A stretch of DNA of 64,000 nucleotides from the NCBI RefSeq assembly GCF_963259705.1, contig NC_081844.1:109058965-109122964 (forward strand), written 5' to 3'. The notes beneath the pieces were generated by a model. The model was given only the letters and a program-made list of their open reading frames with translations. It was not told where the DNA came from and made no database searches. Both the position numbers and the translations under genes were made by a program. Positions 1 to 11,325 of this stretch are shown here, one piece after another (within the stretch, counting starts at the first letter, position 1; each line of letters starts with the position of its first letter). The DNA comes from Myotis daubentonii. Lineage: Eukaryota > Chordata > Mammalia > Chiroptera > Vespertilionidae.

Positions 1-343
1 CCAATACTGTAGGTAAGCTCTTGGAAACAAAGTAAAGATGCACAAATTGTGAAAACAGCAGTCCTCTACGATTATGAATGATTTTACAGGTCATAGGCAC
101 ATAATCTAATTGTGATCAGAAAATGAAATAAAGGAGGCAGTGCTGTGCTGACTCATCAGGAAGGCTGAGTGCTTAAGTATGCTTCACACCCCCACCATGA
201 CTGCATGGATGTAGAACCAGAGCCTGTACAGATGACATGGAATTCCATAGATGGAATTTCCATGCTTCTTCTCAGGAAAATAGCAAAACACCACTTGTTG
301 ACAATAGTTTTAACCTCATGGGGATATCTTTTGGCCTTTTTGA

Positions 344-568
344 TTCTTTTTTTTTTTTTTAATATATTTTATTGATTTTTTACAGAGAAGAAGGGAGAGG
401 GATAGAGAGTTAGAAACATCGATGAGAGAGATCGATCAGCTGCCTCCTGCATGCCCCCCACTGGGGATGTGCCTGCAACCAAGGTACATGCCCTTGACCG
501 GAATCGAACCTGGGACCCTTGAGTCCGCAGGCCAACGCTCTATCCACTGAGCCAAACTGGTTCGGCCC
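344..568 (-). mobile_element. Ves SINE
   Basis: A young copy. Reverse complement starts with the tRNA-like A box (GGCTCAGTGG) and B box (GGTTCGATTCC), followed by the pyrimidine-rich body and AT-rich tail, the standard Ves layout of vesper bats. Flanked by the duplication CCTTTTTGATTCTT on both sides, the mark of LINE-driven insertion. Confidence 0.92.
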
Positions 569-785
569 TTTTTGATTCTTGATGCTGGTTAACATTAAAA
601 GAAAAAAAAAAGTAACTGCTCTTATTGACATAGAACTTCATTTATCCTTTAAACTAAAAACAAGGACCAACTATCTCTTTACTTCTGACTGATAACAATT
701 GATTCCATTTTTTTCTCTTAACGAAGCTTATTTTCAGTTATACATTTCGCAGCTTGATTTGATTTAATTCCCCTGATTTAATTTT

Positions 786-1001
786 TTAAAATATATTTTT
801 TTTATTGATTCCAGAGAGTAAGGGAGAGGGAAAGAGAGATAGAAACATTAATTATGGGAGAGAATCATTGATCGGCTGCCTCCTGCATGCCCCACACTGG
901 AGGTCAAGCCTGCAACCGGGGCATGTGTTCTGACCGGCAATTGAACCCTGACCTCCTCGTTCATAGGTCGATGCTCAACCATTGAGCCAATCTGGCCGGG
1001 C
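786..1001 (-). mobile_element. Ves SINE, diverged subtype
   Basis: Carries the variant box region read as GGCTCAATGGTTGAGCATCGACC on the - strand (given here in part), typical of an older Ves subtype, and ends in GGCCGGGC. Confidence 0.85.
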
Positions 1002-1789
1002 TCCCCCAATTTAATTTTTATTTGTAGTTTATTAGTTTGTGTAATTATAAATTTTTAAAAATTCAATAACATTGTTTTATGTAATGGAATCTGATTTTAT
1101 GGTTACTTACTGCTGATGGGAAGTGAGACTTGTATTTTTATTTATATATTAAATAACCTTTTTCTATTTAAATAAATACATTTTAACCAAAAGAAAAAGA
1201 ATCACTCTAAAGGAAAATATGACTAATGGGCAGTGAGTGGATTAGGGAAACAGTGCGATGAAACTGCTCAAATGTCTGCAATTTGGCAAAAGCTCTGCTG
1301 CTTCGTTGTCCAGTGAGAGGGCGGGCGTGGGCTCTCCTGTGGCCTCCTGACAAGACGGAGCAGGCTCAGCAGTGCCCTGTACAGGTGAGCCTTTTAGAAG
1401 TCTTTTAGACCGTATTTTTACTGTCACTTTTCTATGTTTAGGTACATAAATACTTGCCATTGTGTTACAATTGCCTACAGTATTCAGTGCAGTAGCATGT
1501 GTACAGGCTTGTGGCCTAGAAGCAACAGGCTGGGCACCACACGGCCAAACGGGGAGGGGCGGTACCACCTCGGTGTGTGTAAGTGCACTCGATGGTGTTT
1601 GCACAACGATAACTGCCTACAGACGCCTTTCTCAGAAGATACCCCTTTTCAGTGATGCATGACTGTAATTGCCCATTGAAATCACCGCTGACGGTTTGTC
1701 GGCAATTGAAAAGGTCCAAAACACGTTCACGTCTCCCTGCTCTGACCCAAACCTGTTCCTCTTGATTTCTCCCCATATTTTGTGAATGG

Positions 1790-2632
1790 CACCACCATGT
1801 ACCCAGTTACACGAGCCAAAAACCTTGTGGCTATCCTTGACTCCTTCCTTCCTTTCTCGCCCACATCCAATCCATCTGTGAATCTCTGCTCTGCCTTTAA
1901 GGAATATCCTAATCTGATTATCGCTCACCACCTCCTCCCTGGCCATAGAGTCCACATCAGCGTCACTTCTTCTTTAGACGCCTGGGGTCCATCGATTCCT
2001 AAGTGGCTTTCCCACTTCTGCGTTTACCTCTGCGTAGTCGATTCTCTAAACAGTCACCGGAGGGATCTTTGCAAAACTTAAGCATATGCAGCCATGCCCC
2101 TGCTCCCAATTCTCTACCCACTTAGAATGAAGTCCAAATTCCTTATGAAGACCTTCTGTGATGTGGGCCCCGACCACCTCGCCAACGCCATTCCTTCTCA
2201 CTGCGCTGCAGCCGTGCTGTTTCCTCACACACCAGGCATATCCCCCTTCGCAGCCTTTGCCTTTTCTATACCATCTGCTTGAGGTGCTTTCCCTCCGGGT
2301 GGCCGCCTTGGCTCACCCCCTAACTTCAGTTTTCTGCTCAATGTCCCCGCCCCCACCAGAAGACACTTTCCCCGACCACCCTATTATCCCCTTCACTCTC
2401 TATCCCTTTCTCTTTCTCCACTTTATTTTTCCTGAACACTTCCTGCCTGAGCCAATATTTGAGTGAGTTAGTTCGCTAGTTAGTTCTCAAGTTAGTTATT
2501 GACTTGCCGGCTTACACAGAAGCTTCATTAGAACAGGGCCCTCTCTCCATACCTGTGTATCCCCAGTGCCTAGCACAGTGCCTGGCGCACGGGAAGCCTC
2601 CGAAGATCCGTGTTGAATGAATGAATGACTTG
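1790..2632 (+). mobile_element. L2 LINE, 3' part
   Basis: Ancient mammalian LINE-2. Recognisable landmarks are the block around AGTCCAAATTCCTTATGAAG, the CTTTGCCTTT...TGCTTGAGG segment and the 3' end CCAGTGCCTAGCACAGTGCCTGGC followed by TGAATGAATGAATGA. No open frame is preserved. Its 3' end lies about 60 bp from the CpG island. Confidence 0.8.
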
Positions 2633-2689
2633 CAAAGGCTGCGGGTGTGGTAGGTGCACAGCCGGTGGATTTCCCAGGCCACCTGCCCC

Positions 2690-3970
2690 CGCGCCCTTTT
2701 CAAAAACTCTAGGGCGCCAGCCACACCTCCCGGGGTCGGGGGCGTTTCGGGTCCTTCCGTCCTCCCGCCTGGAGGGGGAGTCGAGCCTCGGTGGGCGGGG
2801 AGCGGAGGGAGCGGCGGCCGGGCGGCCCTCTCTATGGTCCCCTCCCCAGCCCCTCGCCCCGCCCGGTGCCTCTATGGTTCTTCCTGTCAGCAGTCGGGAG
2901 GGGGCGCTGTGCGCAGGCGCGCGCTGACGCCGCGGCGGGGCCGGAAGGAGCGCGGCGGTGGCCTCCGCGGCCGCGACGGAGCTGCCGGTTGCGGCTTGTG
3001 GCGACTGGGCGCCCGGCGACGGGGGCTTCCAAGCCCGCCTCGCGAGCCGGAGAGCTGAGTGGCGAGTAAGTGGCGGCCGCGGGCGCGCGGCTCCTCCGCA
3101 GGCTCCTGAGGCGAATGGCGTCTCCGCCCGGCGCCTCCTCCAGCGCGGGGTCGGGCGGGGGCCTCGGCCGTGAGGGGCGGCGGGGGCGCGGGGCGGCCGT
3201 GAGGCGGGAGCGACAAAGGCGCGCGCGGCCGGAGGGCCCTGCCCGGCTCCCGTCACTTCGGGAAGTTTTGCGGGCCGGCCCGTCGGCCTGCCGCGCGAGG
3301 GCGAAGGCGCCGAAAGTCCCGACTTTCCTGGGCGCCCGCCCTCACGGGAGGCGGCGTCCGTGGAGCCGCGCGCGGCCTGGAGCGCGGGGGGCGAGGCGCT
3401 CTGACTGAACTCCGGGGCCGGCCCGGGGGCTGGCGGGCCGCAGCCCCGCACCCCGCTCTGGGGGGTGTGTCCCCCGAAAGCCGGCGACAGCTCCGCAGCC
3501 CTCGGGAGGACGTCCAGGGGCGCCCGAGCCCGCCGCGGAGAAGGCGACCCTGACGGACGTGCCCGCGGCGCGGGGCGCGGGACCAGAGCGATGCGCCCGC
3601 GGGACGGGGCCGCACCCTGTGCACCGCGTCGCCACCACCTCGGGCCCCTTCAGCCCCGTGGCCGCCCGCGCCGAGTGCCTGCGGGGCCCGCTTGGTTCCA
3701 GGGCGGCTTCCCACAGGCAGCCGCCGGGACCGCGGGGAAGACTCGGAGGCGCGGCGCTGAGAGCCTCGGCGGGGCCTGTCCCGGGCGCGCTCCTCGCCGA
3801 GGGGGAAGCTGTGCGCCCGCGGGCCGAGGCCGGGACCGACTCCGCCTCGAGCACCTTGTCCAAAGGAAGGAGTTGGCCTTGCCCTGCTTTTGTTTGTGAT
3901 TCGTTGCCGCCAGGAACCTGCCCTCAGGTGAGGGCGGAGGCGAGGGTGAGGGGCAGGCATCGGCTGACTT
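2690..3970. promoter_or_regulatory. CpG island promoter of RNF216
   Basis: A GC-rich, CpG-dense block of about 1.3 kb in otherwise AT-rich DNA. It has no TATA box. Visible elements include GC boxes (CCCCGCCC near 2857), an NRF1-like TGCGCAGGCGCG near 2910 and an ETS-like CCGGAAGG at 2941-2948, the usual set for a housekeeping TATA-less promoter. Long open frames across the island on both strands are a result of high GC and are not genes. The island extends about 900 bp into intron 1. Whether it also drives a divergent transcript cannot be judged. Confidence 0.85.
2945..3065 (+). other. RNF216: RNF216 exon 1 (5'UTR, non-coding), 5' end approximate
   Basis: The 3' end is set by a strong donor, GCGA|GTAAGT, with GT at 3066-3067, in the densest part of the CpG island. 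The 5' end is a guess placed just after the ETS-like site. No ATG in this stretch leads into the RNF216 frame, so it is non-coding leader. Other first exons could exist in the same island. Confidence 0.6.
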
Positions 3971-4136
3971 TGAGGAAATAGCTGGAGAGCCGGCCGACCT
4001 GGGCCCTCCTTGTGAAACCTAAATGCCTGCTTCAGCCTGTGGAGATATGCAAGAAGGAAGTTGGTGCGGGTCAGGGAGACTGAAAGTTTATAAAGTCGGA
4101 TAGAGGAGAGCATCCGTGTTTGCTGACAGCTGCTAT

Positions 4137-4300
4137 TTAAAAAAAAGCAAAACATTTTTATTGATATTGAGAGAGAGAGGTGTGTGTGAGAGAAACAGCC
4201 ACAGGCTGCCGCCTGCAGGAGGGATCCAGCCCTAAGCGGGCCTGTGCCCTGACAGGGAATTGAACTGAAAACCGCCCAGCTGAGCCACACCGTCCAGGGT
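4137..4300 (-). mobile_element. Ves-related SINE, old and degenerate
   Basis: Tail end (TTTTTATTGATATTGAGAGAG) and the CAGGGAATTGAAC / CTGAGCCACACC boxes are recognisable on the - strand; large parts of the middle are lost. Confidence 0.7.
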
Positions 4301-4321
4301 AGCTATTTTTTTTTTTTTCTT

Positions 4322-4530
4322 TTTAACCCTCACCAGAGGATATGTTAATTGATTTTGGAGGAAAAGGAGGGGAGGAAGAGGGAGAAACGTCTGTGTGAAA
4401 GAGGAACATGGATTGGTTGTCTCCGGTTCTTGCCAGACCCAGGATCAAACCTGCAGCCTAAGCATGTGCCCTGAGGGAATCAAACCCTTTGGTGTGCGTC
4501 ACAAGCTGCAACCAGCTACCCCCTCAGGCT
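4322..4530 (-). mobile_element. Ves-related SINE, old subtype with CTCACC tail
   Basis: Begins with AACCCTCACCAGAGGATATG, the reverse complement of the tail typical of an older Ves-like subtype. The 5' tRNA end is poorly preserved. Confidence 0.65.
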
Positions 4531-4611
4531 GGTGGCTGCTGTTTTATGAGTGCCTACCATATTCTGTTAAGATTTCAGTGACATCATAACTAATTTCACA
4601 CCTAACCATGT

Positions 4612-4793
4612 TATTTTTTAAAAATACACTTTTATTGATTTCAGAGAGGAAGGGAGATGGAGAGAGAGAGAACCATTGATCGGCTACCTCCTGTGCACCC
4701 TGCCACTGGATGGAGCTGGAAACCTGGGCATGTGCCCTGACCGGGAATGGAACCGTGGCCTCCTGTTCGTGGGTTGGCACGCAGCCAGGCCCT
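4612..4793 (-). mobile_element. Ves SINE, old
   Basis: AT tail, GATTTCAGAGAGGAAGGGAG and the GGAATGGAACC box are clear; the distal A-box end is truncated. Confidence 0.8.
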
Positions 4794-4816
4794 AACCATG
4801 CTTTTGTCGTTGTTGT

Positions 4817-5053
4817 TAATCCTCACCCAAGGATATTTTTCCCATTGATTTCTTAGAGAGAGGGAAAGACAGAAAGATCCGTGAGAGTAACACATTGATT
4901 GGTTTCCTCCTGCAGGTACCCCGATTAAGGCCCAGTCCCAGGAGGAGCCTGCAAGCTCGATATGTACCCTTGACGGCAATCAAACCCGTGACCCTTTGGA
5001 CCCTTTGGTCTGCAGGCTGACAGTCTATCGACTGAGGCAAACCGGCTAGGGCT
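4817..5053 (-). mobile_element. Ves-related SINE, CTCACC-tail subtype
   Basis: Tail AATCCTCACCCAAGGATA at the left, CGACTGAGGCAAACCGGCTAGGGC at the right end. A 12-bp internal duplication (ACCCTTTGGACCCTTTGG near 4990) is specific to this copy. Confidence 0.82.
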
Positions 5054-5104
5054 CTAACCATGTTATTTTATCCTCCTTGCTAATCATAATAGGACAAAAC
5101 ATGA

Positions 5105-5290
5105 TGCTATGTGCCAGATATTGTTCTAAGTGGTTTCCATATAGTAACTCTTAATCCTCAATGACATGAGTTTTGTTATTCTTATTTTTAAAAGGAAGAA
5201 AATGAGGTGCTGAAAAACAACTTGCCTAATCACAAAGCTTTCAAGTGTCTGACTGGAATTTGAACTCAGTTTGATTCCAGTTCATTCTCC
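5105..5290 (+). mobile_element. MIR SINE
   Basis: Ancient tRNA-derived SINE with the landmarks GTGCCAGATATTGTTCTAAG, TTAATCCTCA and GAATTTGAACTCAG in the right order. Confidence 0.8.
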
Positions 5291-5379
5291 TAATTATCCT
5301 GCTATACCGGTGGATATTTATTCAAAAGGCTCTTATGGAGTATTTAATTTGTGTCTGTCAGTGTGCTATGTCCTGGGAT

Positions 5380-5815
5380 TATGGGAACAAATAAGATGTA
5401 AGGTCCTACCTTTTAGAACTTGTTTTAGCAGAGGAAGTGGATATTAAACACAGCTTCCTAAATAATTGTAGATTATTAGTGTGCTAAGTCCTTTGAAGGA
5501 GTGAGACATGTGTGCATGAATAATGGGGATAGTCAGGAAAAGTTTTTCTTTGAGGAAGTGACATTTAAGATGAAGTGAAGGATGGTAGAGTTCATTTGGT
5601 CAGCGAGAGGCACTGAGGAGTTATCCAGCCGGAGAAAAGAGCTGGAAGTGAAGGAGGAGCACGGCACATTCAAGAAACAGCCATTATCACCGCGGAATGG
5701 TGAATGGGGGAGAAGGAGGAGGTGAGGCTAGCTGTGTCAGCAAGTGTCAGGAGGCAGCGTTTTGCAGGCCATGGCAAGGATTTTGATTCTACCGTGATGA
5801 GTTTTGTGGTTTTAA
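5380..5815 (-). mobile_element. L2 LINE fragment
   Basis: Reverse strand of the L2 3' region: TTGCAGGCCATGGCAAGGATTTTGATTCTA is the complement of the conserved L2 block (seen in full at 5760-5790). Moderately diverged. Confidence 0.6.
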
Positions 5816-6154
5816 AAAAAACAAACTCTCAGTGCTATATTAAAACATCTAAGGGTAGAACCTGTAGGCAGGGAAAAAAAGGATGGTGTCAAGAGAATTC
5901 AATTATAAAAAGGTCATTGAAAACATTGATTTTTTTTTTTTGTTTTACCCCCTTGTAGATGAAAAAGTGCTTACTTAACTATTCTAGTTTCTGAACCGAT
6001 ATTCAGTTGACAGTTAAGGGGAAAAAAATTTTTTTAAGGGAAATCTTAATGTTATATGTTAAACTCTAGCCTACCCAATGAAGATTTTTAATTTAATTTT
6101 TTATTAAAACTTTTACTGTAGAAAGATACTGATTACAGGATTTTTAGAGCTTTT

Positions 6155-6388
6155 ATTTATTTATTTATTTAATTTTAAATATATTTTAATTGTTTTTTTA
6201 CAGAGAGGAAGGGAGAGGGACAGAGTGCCAGAAACATCAATGAGAGAGAAACATCAATCAGCTGCCTCCTGCACGCTCCCCACTGGGGATGCGCCCGCAA
6301 CCAAGGCACATGCCCTTGACCGGAATCGAATCTGGGACCCCTCGGTCCTCAGGCCAACGCTCCATCCACCGAGCCAAACCGGCCAGGG
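6155..6388 (-). mobile_element. Ves SINE
   Basis: Near-consensus copy with a long T-rich tail containing (TTTA)n. Flanks TAGAGCTTTT (6145-6154) and TAGAGCTCTTTT match as a target duplication. Confidence 0.92.
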
Positions 6389-6523
6389 CTAGAGCTCTTT
6401 TAAACTCTGCTTAAACTCCAGACTAATTGTTTGCATAATTATACATGTAATTATGGATGGCATTCTACCTTAGGTCTTTCATTTTTGTCTATTTATTAAA
6501 ATTAACATGCATTGCATTTTCTT

Positions 6524-8417
6524 TTTTTTTATTAAATCTTTATTCAGATTATTCCATTTGTTCCTCTTTTTTCCCCCCCATAACTCCCTTCCTCCCAGTT
6601 CCCACCCCATCCTCCACCCTCACTCCCCACCCACTGTCCTCATCCATAGGTGCATGATTTTTGTCCATTTTCTTCCCACATCTCCCACACCCCTTTCCCC
6701 CCCAAGAATAGTCAGTCCATTCCCTTTCTATGTCCCTGATTCTATTATAATCACCAGTTCATTCTGTTCATCAGATTATTTATTCACTTGATTCTTAGAT
6801 TCACTTGTTGATAGATATGTATTTGCTGTTCATAATTTGTATCTTTACCTTTTTCTTCTTCCTCTTCTAAAAGGATACCTTTCAGCATTTCATATAATAC
6901 TGGTTTGATGGTGATGAACTCCTTTAGCTTTTCCTTATCTGTGAAGCTCTTTATCTGACCTTCAATTCTGAATGATCGCTTTGCTGGATAAAGTAATCTT
7001 GGTTGTAGGTTCTTGCTATTCATCACTTTGAATATTTCTTGCCACTCCCTTCTGGCCTGCAAAGTTTCTGTTGAGAAATCAGCTGACAGTCATATGGATA
7101 TTCCCTTGTAGGTAACTGTGTTTCTTTCTCTTGCTGCTTTTAAGATTCTGTCTTTGTCTTTTGCTCTTGGCATTTTAATTATGATGTGTCTTGGTGTGGT
7201 CCTCTTTGGATTCCTTTTGTTTGGTGTTCTCTGCGCTTCCTGGACTTGTAAGTCTATTTCCTTCACCAGGAAGGGGAAGTTTTCTGTCATTATTTCTTCA
7301 AATAGGTTTTCAATATCTTGCTCTCTCTCATCTTCTGGCACCCCTATAATTCTGATTTTGGTACGCTTGAAGCTGTCCCAGAGGCTCCTTACACTATCTT
7401 CGTATTTTTGGATTCTTTTCTCATTTTGCTTTTCCGGTTGGGTATTTTTTGCTTCTTCGCATTTCAGATCTTTGACTTGCTTCTTGCACTCCTCTGGTCT
7501 GCTGTTGGGAGTCTGTATAATATTCTTTATTTCAGTCAGTGTATGTTTAATTTCTAGTTGGTTCTTTATCACAGCATCGATGGTCTCATTAGATTTCTTG
7601 TAGATCTCATTAAGTTTATCAGCAGTTTCTAGAAAATTATTGAAAGACCTTAAAAGTGTGGTTCTGAATTCTGTATTCTCCGTTGACATTTGTGTCCTGC
7701 TTCTTTGTCTCTGCATTTTTTATGCTTTCTTGGTGCACCCCCTAGTGGTCTTTGTGCACAGTCTTGTAGTTAAGCCTTGATTGTTGTAGTTAATACTGGG
7801 GGTTATTTGACCTCCAGGCCAACTGGCTGTGAGAATCAGCTGGGTCTGCAGTGGGAAAACTTCTGTCCTCTGGGGAGGTGCTAATCTAGCCTTTGCCTGA
7901 GGCTATCCGGCAAATGGCTCTGCGCAGGGCTTGGGCGGGGCGGGTCGCACAGGATCAACAGGGAGGGCGGAGGGAGCAGTTATGGCAGCTCTTAGTCCTG
8001 TTCCCAGAGGCTTTGCTTCTCAGAGCCCCAGCAACTGCTGCAAACCTCGGAGAAAAAGCTCCCTCGAGTTCCGACTGATGCCAAACAGTCCCGCTTCTCC
8101 CTTTTGAGTCTGGGTCCCTAGAGACTCGCCCAGAACTGGAGCTCAGAGCCTGAGACTCCCTCCCGATTGAAACAGACAACCGTGCCCTCAGCCGCCAGCC
8201 CGCTCCACGGGCACCTCCACACCTTTGTATTTTCCGCACTGCTCCTCCTCTGAGTCTCGGTATGCTGTTCTCTTTCCTTCTAGTTGAAGAATTGCCCCTC
8301 AGCCAGCCTTCCTGTGGTTCTGGGTGATGTCCGTTCCGTCTTTTAGTTGTATTTTTGAAGTGGTTGTTCGAGGCAGCTAACTCCGGTGTTTACCTATGCC
8401 GCCATCTTGGTTCCTCC
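6524..8417 (-). mobile_element. HAL1-like (ORF1-only) LINE-1, full length
   Basis: Flanked on both sides by the 15-bp duplication GCATTGCATTTTCTT (6509-6523 and 8418-8432). On the - strand it reads: 5'UTR beginning GGAGGAACCAAGATGGCGGC, a LINE-1 ORF1, then directly a 3'UTR with a G-rich tract and AATAAAG before the A tail. No ORF2 (endonuclease/reverse transcriptase) is present, and the ORF1-3'UTR junction is clean. That is the structure of half-L1 (HAL1) elements, which move using reverse transcriptase from other LINE-1s. The 5' end appears intact and divergence is modest, so it is fairly young. Confidence 0.85.
6784..7716 (-). pseudogene. LINE-1/HAL1 ORF1p with one nonsense codon
   Basis: About 310 codons in one frame from ATG 7716, broken only by a TGA at 7092-7090, probably from an AGA or CGA arginine codon (inference). 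N-terminal part is a coiled coil (residues 20-110), followed by the RNA-binding RRM-like core (RIIGVPEDE... to LFEEIMTENFP) and the C-terminal domain (PRHIIIKMPRAKDKDRILKAAR before the stop, ARREWQEIFKVM after). ORF1p coats LINE RNA as a trimer. Length is near the usual 310-340 residues. Confidence 0.85.
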
Positions 8418-8721
8418 GCATTGCATTTTCTTATTCTGAATTCATCACCTGCCTTATTCTTTCTTAATAGTATCACCATCCTTCAGTTACCTGATCTCAA
8501 CATCTAAGTCACCTTTGACTCCTTTCTCCCTCTTGCCCTGATTGCTAATTACATACAAAAATCCTATTGAATCTAATTCTAAAATCAGTATCTCGTATCT
8601 TTTTCCTCCCCTGCTTGCTTTTAGCTCTAGTTCAGACTTCACTAGCTCTTGTTTCTGGGTTTCCTGCCACCAGATGTCTTCTACAGTCTGTCTCATATAT
8701 TACAACTAGGTTGATTTTCTT

Positions 8722-8950
8722 TTCTTTTCTCTTTTTTTAAAAATATGTTTTATTGATTTTTTACAGAGGAAGGGAGAGGGATAGACAGTTAGAAATATTG
8801 ATGAGAAAGAAACATCAATCAGCTGTTTTCTTCACACACCCTACTGGGGATTTGCCTGCAACCAAGGTACATGCCCTTGACCAGAATCGAACCTGGGACC
8901 CTTCAGTCCGGAGGCCGACACTCTATCCACTGAAGCCAAACCGGTTAGGG
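8722..8950 (-). mobile_element. Ves SINE
   Basis: Near-consensus copy. Flanked by CTAGGTTGATTTTCTT (8706-8721) and CTAGGTTGGTTTTCTT (8951-8966), a 16-bp duplication with one mismatch. Confidence 0.93.
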
Positions 8951-9488
8951 CTAGGTTGGTTTTCTTAAAGCACAACTCTCCATTGCTTCCCATTGGATAG
9001 GTAATAAAATTTGAGCTTCAGTTAGGTGTTGACACATAGCAAACCACACCCAAACTTAGTTACTTAGTACAACAATTTTATTTATTAAGAGTTTTGTGAG
9101 TCAGGAGATTGGGAAGGGCTCACCTGGGCCATGTTTTTTCTCATCCACATGCTGTCAAACCAGGTGGCTGGGGCTGGAGGACCCACTTCCAAAATGGCTT
9201 CTTCATTCCCAAGTCTTGTCAGAGACTGTGGGAAGGCTGGGTTCTACTGGCCTTTCCCTCTCCATGTTGTGTGTCAGGGCTTTCCACATGGTGACTAAGC
9301 TTCAAGAGCCCAAGATGGAAGCTGCTGCGTCCTTTAAAGGCTAAGTCTGGAGCTGTCACAACATCCAATTTAGCTTAAAAACTGCTATCTCTGTTAAACA
9401 TTTCCTGACTGTCTGCCCTTCCCAATTGGAATAGTCTTTTTATTGCACTAATGACTTTATACTTTTTAGATAGTTAATTATATGAATA

Positions 9489-9738
9489 CTAGAGACCCAG
9501 TGCATGGGATTCAAGCACTGGTGGGGGGTGTGGCTTGCAGGGATCAGCCCACTGCAGGAGCAGTCGCTCATCCTGGTCAGCTGAGCAGCAGCGCTCTCAT
9601 TGTGGGAGCGCACTGACCACCGGGGGCAGCTCCTGCTTTGAGCGTCTGCCCCCTGGTGGTCAGTGTGTGTCATATTCACCGGTTGACTAGTTGTTCTGGT
9701 CGTTCCGCCATTCGATCGCTGGGCTTTTATTATATAGG
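9489..9738 (-). mobile_element. Helitron, non-autonomous HeliBat type
   Basis: On the - strand runs from TCCTATATAATAAAAG to GGGTCTCTAG. Inserted between A and T as Helitrons do. Carries a pair of inverted CTCF-like motifs (9616-9628 degenerate, 9646-9659 exact). Confidence 0.87.
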
Positions 9739-10761
9739 ATAGGATAGGCTTTTCCTATTGATGGGACTCTCAAGTTCTTTGAGGCAAGATCCATGTTGTA
9801 TTTTTTGATATTTATTCACCATGATGTATAACACATTATTTACACAATGTGGCAGGCTCACAATAAATATTTGTTGAATTCTTTTACTGCATTTTAATTT
9901 TAAGTGTTAATGTAAATAATACCAATTTAGTATAGAAAAATCAGAAAATAAAAGGAACCAAAAAATATAAACTTTAAACTTACTATTTAGAAATAGCCAT
10001 TATTAACTTTTTGTTGTGTTGATTTAATATTGATTAAATGTTAGTACAGGCTTAGAAAGAATAGATATCCAAATACTGGTTAAGAAGCTAGAATTTGAAT
10101 GAAGAGCAAAATTCATTTATAGACACTTGAAAAATATGTTAGGAGGAGGCACTGTGTGGGGCTGGTATGATGAGCATGTCAGCTTCTCCTAGCCTGTACT
10201 TGACTCTGCTTTGCCCACCTTTCCCTGGGAATGTTCAGAGATTAATTTAATACATTTGAAACATCTTTTATTACTTCCAAGTCAGTGTCTACAGCAGTGA
10301 CAGGCATATTTATGGAGATTACTATGGAAAGCAGGAACACTACAAAACTCTAGGAATATGCATTGGAAAGAAAAAAGGACAAGTAACATGAATAGAAGAA
10401 TGAGAAGAAAATGATTGTTAGAGACAGACCCGTCTGTCTCTGGCCATGAGGATGCAAAGATGCAATTCTGAAAACCAGAAAATTGCATGAAAGAACCATG
10501 GGTGATTCCCAATTTTTTCTGACTGTTTTCTATTATTGGCTATACTTTATAACTGAAGAAAATCCTGCGAAACTGATTGTCACGTATGCTATTTTACCTG
10601 ACTCTGTTTACATATGGCTGTGATTCACAGTTTCAGTCTCTGACAGAAAGATGTTTTGGGGGCCACTAACTTATCAATCGACTGTGAGACACTGGAAGTA
10701 CAGCTGTGAGTAAGATATAGTCAAGGGCATAGGTAGAAAAGGATTAAAATATGAACTCTTG

Positions 10762-10900
10762 CCATAGCCACTTGGGCTCAGTGAATAGAGCATTGGCCCG
10801 AAGACTGAAGGGTCCCTGGTTTGATTCCAATCATCTCCCCCTCCTTTCCACCCTAAAAATCAAGGGAAGAATATCCTCAGGTGAGGATTAACAAAAATAA
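10762..10900 (+). mobile_element. Ves-related SINE, internally deleted
   Basis: Box region CTTGGGCTCAGTGAATAGAGCATTGG followed by a shortened body and the tail TCCTCAGGTGAGGATTAACAAAAA. The Helitron at 10902 sits right in this tail. Confidence 0.8.
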
Positions 10901-10901
10901 A

Positions 10902-11148
10902 TCCTCCTATATAATAAAAGGCTAATATGCAAATTGTCCCCTTGACCAGGAGTTTGACCGGAGGGCAGGGCCAGCCAGCCAACCGCCTGTGGCCCCTGAT
11001 CACCACCACCCCCACCCCCCAATCGGGTGAGGCCGGCCTGCCAACCGCTCTTGGCCCCTCACCCTGGCTGGCCCAGCCTGATTGGCCCTGATTGGGGCAG
11101 GCGGGCCCTGGACCCCACCTGTGCATGAATTGTGCACTGGGCCTCTAG
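10902..11148 (+). mobile_element. Helitron, non-autonomous HeliBat type, complete
   Basis: A|TCCTCCTATATAATAAAAGG at the left, 3' hairpin GTGCATGAATTGTGCAC and CTGGGCCTCTAG|T at the right. Complete by both ends; 247 bp; no coding capacity. Confidence 0.9.
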
Positions 11149-11325
11149 TAAATACATAAAATGTGAATGTTTTCTCATGATGATTCATCCATAAAAGGAA
11201 GGACAATTGTAGGAGTGGAAGAGAATGGAGTAGCTGTCATCTAAGTTTACTTAAATTTTAAAAATATAGTAGTACTAGCAAAGATTCTTCACAGTTATGA
11301 AATTATGAAATATGTGCTAATTTTT

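Larger units (their letters stand above)
1..2689. other. DNA upstream of the RNF216 promoter
   Basis: Two Ves copies (near 344 and 786) and an L2 LINE (1790-2632) account for about half. No repeat or gene was recognised in 1-343, 569-785 and 1002-1789; the open frames between 1242 and 1776 are short and overlap on both strands without any family I know. Confidence 0.6.
8470..9890 (+). mobile_element. L2 LINE fragments, interrupted
   Basis: Pieces at about 8470-8721, 8967-9020, 9380-9450 and 9755-9890 appear to be one L2 split by a Ves and a Helitron. The best landmark is the 3' end GGCTCACAATAAATATTTGTTGAAT (9855-9879). The part 9020-9380 is not clearly L2. Confidence 0.55.

Noticed and set aside
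2570..4290. Long open frames on both strands (up to 345 codons) across 2570-4290
   Set aside because: They are Arg/Pro/Ala-rich, overlap on both strands in several frames and come from the GC-rich CpG island with few stop codons. No domain is recognisable.
7118..7603. 161-codon + strand frame across 7118-7603
   Set aside because: Antisense shadow of LINE ORF1, hydrophobic by reverse translation of the coiled coil.
7725..7745. CTCF-like CCACTAGGGGGTGC in the HAL1 5'UTR (minus strand)
   Set aside because: One mismatch at a conserved C of the core; too weak to call.
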